Assembly: GCA_965279095.1 (NCBI GenBank)
Contig: CBDIHH010000005.1
Coordinates: 310,001-374,000 of the forward strand
DNA: 64,000 bases
Reading direction: 5' to 3'
From: CBDIHH01 sp965279095
GTDB taxonomy: Bacteria; Pseudomonadota; Alphaproteobacteria; Caulobacterales; Caulobacteraceae
The notes beneath the pieces are model-generated. The model was not told the DNA's origin. It was given only the letters and a program-made list of their open reading frames with translations, and did no database searches. Below are positions 7,483 to 14,677 of this stretch, in pieces. How positions within the stretch are numbered: position 1 is the first letter of the stretch; each line of letters starts with the position of its first letter. The translations under genes and the position numbers were made by a program.

Positions 7483-10400
7483 ATGCCCATCCCCGTCACC
7501 AAACTCTTCCTCTCGTCCGCCCTGGCCACCGGCCGCGCGGTCCGCTTCCTGGCCGCTGCGCCCGGTGATTTCGCCCAGACCACCGGAGCGACCCCGTCGC
7601 CGGCGTGGCTGTCGGCGGTGGGCGACATAAACACGGACGGACGCGCCGACCTTATCTTCGGCGCCCCGGGCGACAACGACAAGGCGATCGACGCCGGCCG
7701 GGTGTTCGTCCAGTTCGGCCCCATCGCCGGGACCCAGACCCTGGGAGACTCTCTTACCGAACTGATTATCGACGGCCGCAACGCCGGCGACCTGACCGGC
7801 GCGTCGGTGGGCTTCGTCTCCGACCTCAACGGCGACGGCCGCGGCGAAATCCTGATCGGCGCGCCGGGCAGCGACATCGGCGTCCAGACCGACGCTGGGG
7901 CCGCCTTCGTGGTCTTCGGCAAGGCCTCTGGCGGGGTGGACCTGAACGATCCCTTCACCGGCGCCGGCGGCGGCTATGCGATCAAGGGACAGTCGGCCGG
8001 CGACGCGGCCGGGACCGTGGTCAAGTCCATCGCCGACCTCAATGGCGACGGCAAGATGGACATTCTGGTGGGCGCGCCCGGCAATGACGCCGGCGGGGCC
8101 AACGCCGGGGCGGCCTATGTCGTCTGGGGCAAGAGCACCACCAGCGTCGTTAATCTCTCCAGCGTCGCCGGCGGGACCGGCGGCTTCCGCATCATCGGCG
8201 AGGACGGCGGTGACGCGGTCGGCGGCGTGCTCAGCACCGTCGGCGACATGAACGGCGACGGCAAGGCCGAGATCCTCATCGGCACGCCCGACAGCAAGGC
8301 CGGCGGGACCAATTCCGGCGCCGTCTATGTGGTCTTCGGCAAGTCCACGGGGACCCAGGTCGATCTGACCAATGTCGCCGCCGGCGTCGGTGGCTTCCGC
8401 ATCAAGGGCGTGGCCCAGGACGACGCCGGCGCGGCCGTCTCGGGTCTCGGCGACGTCAATGGCGATGGCATCTCCGACATCCTCATCGGCGCTCCGCGCT
8501 CGGACGGGGCCTATGTCGTGTTCGGCAAGTCGACCACCACCGAAGTGGATCTGGCCAATGTGCGGCTGGGAATCGGCGGCTTTCACATCCAGGCTGAGGG
8601 GGTCGGCGACTTCGACCTTCTGTCGGTGGCCGGCGGCGCGGACTTCAATCACGACGGCATCAACGACCTCGTCATCGGCGCCCCCGACAACAACGAGGGC
8701 GGCTCCAAGGCCGGCGCGGTCTATGTGGTCTGGGGCGGCGGCTCGTCCAACATCGACCTGTCGCTGATCGCCCAGGGCATCGGCGGCGCCAAGATCGTCG
8801 GCGCCGACGGCAGCCTGACCGGCTCGTCCGTGGCGGTCACGCCGGACCTGAACGGCGACGGCGCGGCTGATCTGCTCATCGGCGCCCCCGGGTCCGGGGA
8901 GTCCGCCTACGTCCTCTATGCCGATCCCAGCTGGCAGCCGGACCTCAACATCTACGGCACCCAGGGCGCCGACGTCATCGGCCCCGGCTACGGCGGCGCG
9001 CACATCGTGGGCGAGACCGCGGACATCATCCTCGGCCTCGGCGGCGACGACCAGATCAACGGGGCCGGCGGCGCGGACACCATCGAAGGCGGCGCCGGGA
9101 ACGACACCCTGAGCGGCGGCGCCGGCAACGACAGCCTCGACGGCGGAACCGGCGCCGACGCCATGACGGGCGGCGCGGGCGACGACACCTATCTCGTCGA
9201 TAGCGTCCTCGACACCGTCACCGAACTGTCCTCGGAAGGCGTCGATACCGTCCGCGCGTCGATCGACTACACCCTCGGCGCCAATGTGGAGGCCCTGCAA
9301 CTGACCGTCCCCGGCCATGCCGGCGTCGGCAATGGCCTAGCCAACACCCTCACCGGCACGGCGGGCGCCGACTCTTTGGACGGCGCCGCCGGCGCCGACA
9401 CCATGACCGGGCTCGGCGGCGACGACTCCTATGTCGTCGATAGCGCGGGCGACCTGGTGGTTGAAGCCGCCGGCGGCGGGACCGACACGGTCACCGCCTC
9501 GGTGGACTACACCCTCGGCGACAACGTCGAATCCCTGGTCCTGGCCGGGGGCGCCCATCTGGGCACGGGCAACGGCCTGGCCAACAGCTTGCGCGGCGGC
9601 GCCGGCGCCGACACCCTCGACGGCCTCGGCGGCGCCGACGTCATGACCGGCCTGGGCGGCGACGACACCTACCGGGTGGACAACGCCCTGGATCAGGTCG
9701 TGGAACAGGCCGGGCAGGGCGCCGACACCGTCATCGCCAGCGTCGACTACACCCTCGCCGCCAATATCGAGACCCTGACCCTCACCGGCGCCGCCCGCCA
9801 CGGGACCGGGAACGCCATCGCCAACACCATCACCGGCACGACCGGAGACGACACCCTCGACGGCGGCGCCGGCGCCGACCTGCTCACCGGCGGCCTGGGC
9901 AACGACACCTATGTGATCGACAACGCCGGCGACGTGGTCGTCGAAGTCGCCGGCGGCGGCGTCGACACCGTGGTCGCCGCGGTCGACTATGTGCTGACCG
10001 AAGGGGCCCAGGTCGAGAACCTGACCCTGACCGGCGGCGCCCACCACGCCACTGGCAACAGCGGCGACAACGCCCTCACCGGCGGGGCCGGGGCGGACGT
10101 CCTGGACGGCGGCGGCGGGGTCGACGCCCTGACCGGCGGCGCGGGCGACGACACCTATGTGATCGACACCCTCACCGACACCATCGTCGAGCTGGCGGGG
10201 GGCGGCGTCGACACGGTGATGTCTTCGGTGAACTACACCCTGGGCGCCGAGGTCGAGGACCTGGTCCTCACCGGATCGGCCCACATCGGCGTTGGCAACA
10301 CCCTGGACAACGTACTGACCGGCGGCGCCGGCAGCGACACCCTGTCCGGCGACCTCGGCAATGACACCCTCGACGGCGGCGCGGGCGCCGACAACATGAC

Positions 10401-13400
10401 CGGGGGCGCCGGCGACGACACCTACCGGATCGACAACGCCGGCGACGTCGTGGTCGAAGCGGCCGGTGGCGGCTTCGACACCGTCATCGTCAGCAGCGAC
10501 TGGACCCTGGCCGACAACATCGAAGCGGTCCAGCTCAGCGGCTCGGGCCACACCCTGACCGGCAATGCGGCGAACAACACCCTCACCGGCGATGTCGGCG
10601 ACGACATCCTCGACGGGGGTCTGGGCGACGACACGGAGGTCGGCGGCGCCGGGAACGACCGGCTGGTGTCCGGCTCAGGCCACGACATCCTGGCCGGCGG
10701 GTCGGGCGACGACGTCTATGTGATCAAGGGCGGATCCGCCCATATCGAGGACTTCCAGGGCCACGACACCATCGACGCCAGCGAGGCGTCGGGCGACAGC
10801 CACATCGACCTGTCCGGCGAGACCGGCTCGACCATTGACGACCAGAGCTGCGACTTCGGCGGCGGCGGCACGGTCACCGGCGGCATGAACGTCCAGTTCC
10901 TGCAGGACCTCACCGGCTCCTTCGCCGACGACATCGCCAACGTCCGCACCCTGGTGCCGCAGATCGTCACCGCCCTGCAGGGCGTGCAGGCCACGGCCGC
11001 CTTCGGGGTCTCGACCTTCCGCGACAAGCCCTATGGCGCCTTCGGCAGCCCCGGGGACTGGGTCTACGCCACCCAGGCGGCGATCGGCATCAGCCCCGCC
11101 GGCCTGACCACCGCCTATGGCTCCATGGTCGCCAGCGGCGGGGCTGACCTGCCCGAGGCCCAGCTGGAGGCCCTGCTGCAGCTGGCCGTGCGCTCCAATA
11201 CAGAGGTCGGCTTCCAGCCCAATGCGGCGCGCTTCGCCGTGGTCTTCACCGACGCCAGCTTCCACACGGCGGCGGACGGCACGGCGGCCGGGATCCTGAC
11301 GGCGAACAATGGCGACGCCATCCTCGACGGCGGCGGCATTGGCGAGAACTACCCGGAGATCGCCCAGCTCAAGGGCGCGCTGCAGGCCTTCAACATCATC
11401 CCGATCTTCGCCATCGCCGGCGGCTTCGAGGCCGACTACCAGGGCCTCGTCACCGCCCTCGGCCGCGGCTCGGTGGTGACCCTCACGGCCAACAGCTCCA
11501 ATATCGTCGCGGCGATCACCGCGGGCCTGACCACCGCCACCACCACCCACCTGTCCGACGCCATCGGCGGCGGCGGCGCGGATGTCCTCATCGGCAACGT
11601 CGGCGACAATGCCCTGACCGGGAACGGCGGCGACGACACCCTCACCGGCGGCGCCGGCGACGACGCCCTTCACGGCGGCGGCGGCCTCGATGTCGCCGTC
11701 TACAGCGGCGCCATCGGCGACTACACCCTGTCGACGGTGGCTGGCGTCACCACCGTCCACGACGGCCGCGGGGTCGGCGACGGAACCGACACCCTGGACG
11801 GGGTCGAATACCTGAAGATCGGCGGTCTTCTCTACAACACCGACGGCACGGTGGCGGGCAGCGCCCCCACGGCGGTCGACGACGCCGGCCTGAACGTGGT
11901 CGAGGCGGCGGGCGCTTCGGCCGGGACCCCCTCGGTCAGCGGCAACGCCCTGACCAACGACAGCGCCACGGCCGCGCCTCTGGTGCTCACCGGGGCCCAT
12001 GCCGGCGTCAGCGGCGCCTTCACCGCCGTCGCCACCGGGACGACGGTGGACGGGACCTACGGGGTTCTCACCCTGAACCCGGACGGGACCTTCAGCTACG
12101 CCCTCGACAACGCGAGGGCGGCGACCGAAGCCCTCAATGCGGCCGACGCGGTCACCGACGTCTTCACCTACCAGGTGACCGACGCCAACGGTCTGACCGC
12201 CCAGGCGACCATCACCATCGCCGTCGCCGGCGCCAATGACGGGGTCATCACCACGGCCGTCGACCGGCTGCTGGTCACCCTCGGCCAGGCGTCCGACCTC
12301 GACGCGGCGGTGCTGCTTGGCAACGACGCGGTGAGCAATGGCGAGGCCCTGACGGTCACAGCCGTCACCAACGCCACCGGCGCAACCGTCTCCCTGGTGG
12401 GCGGCAAGCTGGTGATCACGGCGGCGGGTGCGGCCTCCAGCTTCGACTACACCGTCACCGGCGCCAGCGGCATCGTCGCCAACGGCCACGTTGACGTGAC
12501 AGCGGTGACCACCGACGCGCTGAACAACAAGGTCGTCACCGCGCCGGTCTATGCCGCGGCAGACCTGGTCGGCCTCGACGGGGCGGACAATCTGTCCGGC
12601 GGCGTGGGCAAGGACCGGCTGGACGGGGGCGCCGGCAACGACAGCCTCTCGGGCGGGGCGGCGGCCGATGTGATGATCGGCGGCGCCGGCAACGACAGCT
12701 ACACGGTCGATGATGCGGCCGACACGACGGTCGAATTGGCGGCCGGCGGGACCGACAAGGTCAAGTCCACCGTGGATTACGTCCTGGGCGCCGAGGTCGA
12801 GAACCTCACCCTGGCTGGGACCGCGATCAGCGGCGGTGGCAACGACCTGGCCAACAAGCTGGTCGGCAACGCCTCGGCCAACATCCTGTCCGGCTTCGGC
12901 GGCAATGACACCCTCGACGGCCAGCTGGGCGCGGACCAGATGATCGGCGGGGCCGGCAACGACACCTATATGGTTGACGACGCCGGCGACCAGGTGGTCG
13001 AGCTCGCAGGCGAGGGCGTCGACACCGTCAAGACCTCGGTCCTGACCTATGTCCTCACCGACAATGTCGAGAAGGCCATCGCCAACGGCTCGGGCGACTT
13101 CACGCTCACCGGCAACGCCCTGGCCAACACCCTGACCGGGGGCGTCGGCGCCGATGTTCTCAACGGCCTTGACGGCAAGGACGCCCTGTCCGGCGGCGCC
13201 GGCGACGACGTCCTGAACGGGGGCGCCGGGGCCGACATGCTCACCGGCGGCGCCGGGGCGGACCAGTTCGTGTTCAACAGCCTGACCGTCTCGGCCGACA
13301 AGGACACGGTGAAGGACTTCGTCTCGGGAGAGGACCACTTCGTCTTCGACCGCGCCGTCTTCGCCGCCTTCGCGGGCCATGCCGCGGGGGCCATCGACGC

Positions 13401-13575
13401 GGGCGACCTGGTGTTCGGAACGGCGGCGACCACCGCCAGCCAGCATCTCATCTACGATGCCGCCAAGGGCGCCCTCTATTACGACGCCGATGGGGTGGGC
13501 GGGGCGGCCCAGGTGCAGATCGCTAACATCGCCAACCACGCGGCCCTGCTCGCCGGCGACTTCCTGCTGATCTAG
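7483..13575 (+). CDS. Giant secreted RTX protein with integrin-alpha-like FG-GAP propeller and integrin-beta-like I domain
   Basis: About 2030 aa from ATG 7483 (GGAG at 7470-7473; a TTG at 7468 is less likely). Residues ~40-480 hold exactly seven FG-GAP repeats, each with a DxNxDG calcium motif (residues 48, 114, 185, 255, 324, 387, 455) and a following GAP(G/D)-type turn, as in integrin alpha propellers. Residues ~505-1105 hold GGxGxDxLx RTX repeats in six units of about 80 aa. Residues ~1135-1365 form a vWA domain of integrin-beta type with DLTGSFADD (Asp1142, Thr1144, Ser1146, Asp1149, Asp1150), ADLPE (Asp1222, Glu1225) and TDAS (Asp1257). A VCBS/cadherin-like domain (~1460-1586), a second beta domain, more RTX repeats (~1700-1925) and a C-terminus ending DFLLI follow. 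No Sec signal is seen; type I secretion is inferred. Probably a cell-surface adhesin. Confidence 0.9.
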   Translation: MPIPVTKLFLSSALATGRAVRFLAAAPGDFAQTTGATPSPAWLSAVGDINTDGRADLIFGAPGDNDKAIDAGRVFVQFGPIAGTQTLGDSLTELIIDGRNAGDLTGASVGFVSDLNGDGRGEILIGAPGSDIGVQTDAGAAFVVFGKASGGVDLNDPFTGAGGGYAIKGQSAGDAAGTVVKSIADLNGDGKMDILVGAPGNDAGGANAGAAYVVWGKSTTSVVNLSSVAGGTGGFRIIGEDGGDAVGGVLSTVGDMNGDGKAEILIGTPDSKAGGTNSGAVYVVFGKSTGTQVDLTNVAAGVGGFRIKGVAQDDAGAAVSGLGDVNGDGISDILIGAPRSDGAYVVFGKSTTTEVDLANVRLGIGGFHIQAEGVGDFDLLSVAGGADFNHDGINDLVIGAPDNNEGGSKAGAVYVVWGGGSSNIDLSLIAQGIGGAKIVGADGSLTGSSVAVTPDLNGDGAADLLIGAPGSGESAYVLYADPSWQPDLNIYGTQGADVIGPGYGGAHIVGETADIILGLGGDDQINGAGGADTIEGGAGNDTLSGGAGNDSLDGGTGADAMTGGAGDDTYLVDSVLDTVTELSSEGVDTVRASIDYTLGANVEALQLTVPGHAGVGNGLANTLTGTAGADSLDGAAGADTMTGLGGDDSYVVDSAGDLVVEAAGGGTDTVTASVDYTLGDNVESLVLAGGAHLGTGNGLANSLRGGAGADTLDGLGGADVMTGLGGDDTYRVDNALDQVVEQAGQGADTVIASVDYTLAANIETLTLTGAARHGTGNAIANTITGTTGDDTLDGGAGADLLTGGLGNDTYVIDNAGDVVVEVAGGGVDTVVAAVDYVLTEGAQVENLTLTGGAHHATGNSGDNALTGGAGADVLDGGGGVDALTGGAGDDTYVIDTLTDTIVELAGGGVDTVMSSVNYTLGAEVEDLVLTGSAHIGVGNTLDNVLTGGAGSDTLSGDLGNDTLDGGAGADNMTGGAGDDTYRIDNAGDVVVEAAGGGFDTVIVSSDWTLADNIEAVQLSGSGHTLTGNAANNTLTGDVGDDILDGGLGDDTEVGGAGNDRLVSGSGHDILAGGSGDDVYVIKGGSAHIEDFQGHDTIDASEASGDSHIDLSGETGSTIDDQSCDFGGGGTVTGGMNVQFLQDLTGSFADDIANVRTLVPQIVTALQGVQATAAFGVSTFRDKPYGAFGSPGDWVYATQAAIGISPAGLTTAYGSMVASGGADLPEAQLEALLQLAVRSNTEVGFQPNAARFAVVFTDASFHTAADGTAAGILTANNGDAILDGGGIGENYPEIAQLKGALQAFNIIPIFAIAGGFEADYQGLVTALGRGSVVTLTANSSNIVAAITAGLTTATTTHLSDAIGGGGADVLIGNVGDNALTGNGGDDTLTGGAGDDALHGGGGLDVAVYSGAIGDYTLSTVAGVTTVHDGRGVGDGTDTLDGVEYLKIGGLLYNTDGTVAGSAPTAVDDAGLNVVEAAGASAGTPSVSGNALTNDSATAAPLVLTGAHAGVSGAFTAVATGTTVDGTYGVLTLNPDGTFSYALDNARAATEALNAADAVTDVFTYQVTDANGLTAQATITIAVAGANDGVITTAVDRLLVTLGQASDLDAAVLLGNDAVSNGEALTVTAVTNATGATVSLVGGKLVITAAGAASSFDYTVTGASGIVANGHVDVTAVTTDALNNKVVTAPVYAAADLVGLDGADNLSGGVGKDRLDGGAGNDSLSGGAAADVMIGGAGNDSYTVDDAADTTVELAAGGTDKVKSTVDYVLGAEVENLTLAGTAISGGGNDLANKLVGNASANILSGFGGNDTLDGQLGADQMIGGAGNDTYMVDDAGDQVVELAGEGVDTVKTSVLTYVLTDNVEKAIANGSGDFTLTGNALANTLTGGVGADVLNGLDGKDALSGGAGDDVLNGGAGADMLTGGAGADQFVFNSLTVSADKDTVKDFVSGEDHFVFDRAVFAAFAGHAAGAIDAGDLVFGTAATTASQHLIYDAAKGALYYDADGVGGAAQVQIANIANHAALLAGDFLLI

Positions 13576-13611
13576 GGGACAGGCGAGCGGTAAGCGGCGG
13601 CGCCTCAGCCC

Positions 13612-14340
13612 TTAGCTGTAGGCGCCGCTGCGATGTTCGAGGGCCGGGGCGGTGATGCGCTGGGCGCGGTAGATGCCGTAGCAGGAGTTGTGGCGGCGGG
13701 CGGTGCGGCGCAGGAACTGCTCCAGCGCCGCGACCCCGTCCCCGGGCTCCGCCACATCCTTGAGCAACAACAGGGCGCGCATCTCGTCGGCGCCCAGGAC
13801 CTCGGCGCCCTCCATCAGGCGCTCAGCCGCCACGAAACCGAGCTTCTGGGCCAGGAAGCCGTAGATCCCCGTGGCCGACAGCGGGTCGTCGGCGAAGGAG
13901 AACTGCGCCCCGCGCTCGCCCACCAGCATGCTGCAGGCCAGGGCGAACTCCAGATCGGCGCCCTCCATGTGCGCGCGCGCGCAGGCCACGGCGACAATGG
14001 GGGCCTTGAGGATCAGGTTGGCCACCTCGGCCACCAGGGCGGGGAAGCCCTCGGCGCCGCCGGCGTGGCCCTGGCTGTGATGGCAGAAGTCGAAGGCCAG
14101 GAACTTCAGGCCGCCCAGGCGGCCGGCGGCCGCGTCGCGCACGATCAGGCGCAGGGCCTCCACCATCGGCCGGTCAAAACCCGCGCGGGTCTTGGACACA
14201 ACCAGGGTTTGCAGGTCGTCCAGGCGCCGCTCGATCAGGCCGTCCGTGGAGGGGCGACAGTCTGCAACCGGGGCGAGAGAGGGGAAGAAGCCATCCAGCG
14301 TCGGGACGCTGTCTGAAACCGTGCCGTGCAGTCCGTCCAT
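13612..14340 (-). CDS. Degenerate crotonase-fold protein, RpfF-like paralogue
   Basis: A 242-residue protein of crotonase fold, convergent with the giant RTX gene. The active-site region reads EGADLEFALACSMLVGERG followed by FSFADDPLSATGIYGFL. Aligned with the RpfF-like protein at 3575-4468, the first catalytic Glu is kept (Glu131), but the GGG oxyanion segment becomes GAD and the second Glu becomes Asp151. It is therefore probably inactive or altered in activity. The shared local pattern and linkage suggest a diverged paralogue that might bind the same partners or modulate them; this is inference. A CtrA-type box lies just upstream of its start. Confidence 0.75.
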   Translation of the reverse strand: MDGLHGTVSDSVPTLDGFFPSLAPVADCRPSTDGLIERRLDDLQTLVVSKTRAGFDRPMVEALRLIVRDAAAGRLGGLKFLAFDFCHHSQGHAGGAEGFPALVAEVANLILKAPIVAVACARAHMEGADLEFALACSMLVGERGAQFSFADDPLSATGIYGFLAQKLGFVAAERLMEGAEVLGADEMRALLLLKDVAEPGDGVAALEQFLRRTARRHNSCYGIYRAQRITAPALEHRSGAYS

Positions 14341-14677
14341 CTCAGCCCCCGGATCGTTAACGTATTGTTAATCAGGTTTTTTCATGACGCGCCAGAGACA
14401 ATGCGAAAACAAAATGCGGCGGAGCTGCGGCCTTTTGCCTGTGCGGAGAGTGTTCCCAAGGATAGCGCCAAAGAGTCGCACCCATCCGATCGTCGCCCCA
14501 ATGCGGGTCGCGCCAACGCGTTCAGGTTGAACAGCCCTCGCGGGAATCCTACCCGCCGGCGGGAGAGGGAGGTGGCCCTCGGCGGCGCCACGTTGGCGCA
14601 GCGACACGCCGGGCCTCGGCGCGCTAGGATGGAGCCGCCGTTTGATTCCTCCGGACCCTGCCCCGAGCCCCGCCTTC
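14341..14677. promoter_or_regulatory. Divergent regulatory region between the crotonase paralogue and parC
   Basis: A 337-bp gap between the minus-strand crotonase start (14340) and the likely parC start (14678). Its left end is AT-rich and holds the CtrA-type box listed separately. The remainder, from about 14430, is GC-rich with an imperfect GCCGGC/GGGAG-rich stretch near 14550-14580. No small gene with a convincing start was found. Confidence 0.5.
14357..14371. promoter_or_regulatory. CtrA-type binding site (TTAA-N7-TTAA)
   Basis: The sequence TTAACGTATTGTTAA is an exact match to the full CtrA consensus TTAA-N7-TTAA known from Caulobacter. It starts 17 bp upstream of the start codon of the minus-strand crotonase paralogue (start 14340) and about 305 bp upstream of parC. 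Position suggests control of the crotonase paralogue; the direction of regulation cannot be told from sequence. Confidence 0.6.

Noticed and set aside
9181..10660. Regular tandem repeats considered as a CRISPR array or satellite
   Set aside because: The 240-bp units are in-frame and encode RTX/beta repeats with diverged sequence; there are no short identical repeats with unique spacers.
10675..13539. Open frame of 954 codons on the minus strand inside the giant RTX gene
   Set aside because: It is the complement of RTX and beta domains whose protein motifs read well on the plus strand; the antisense protein has no recognisable domain.
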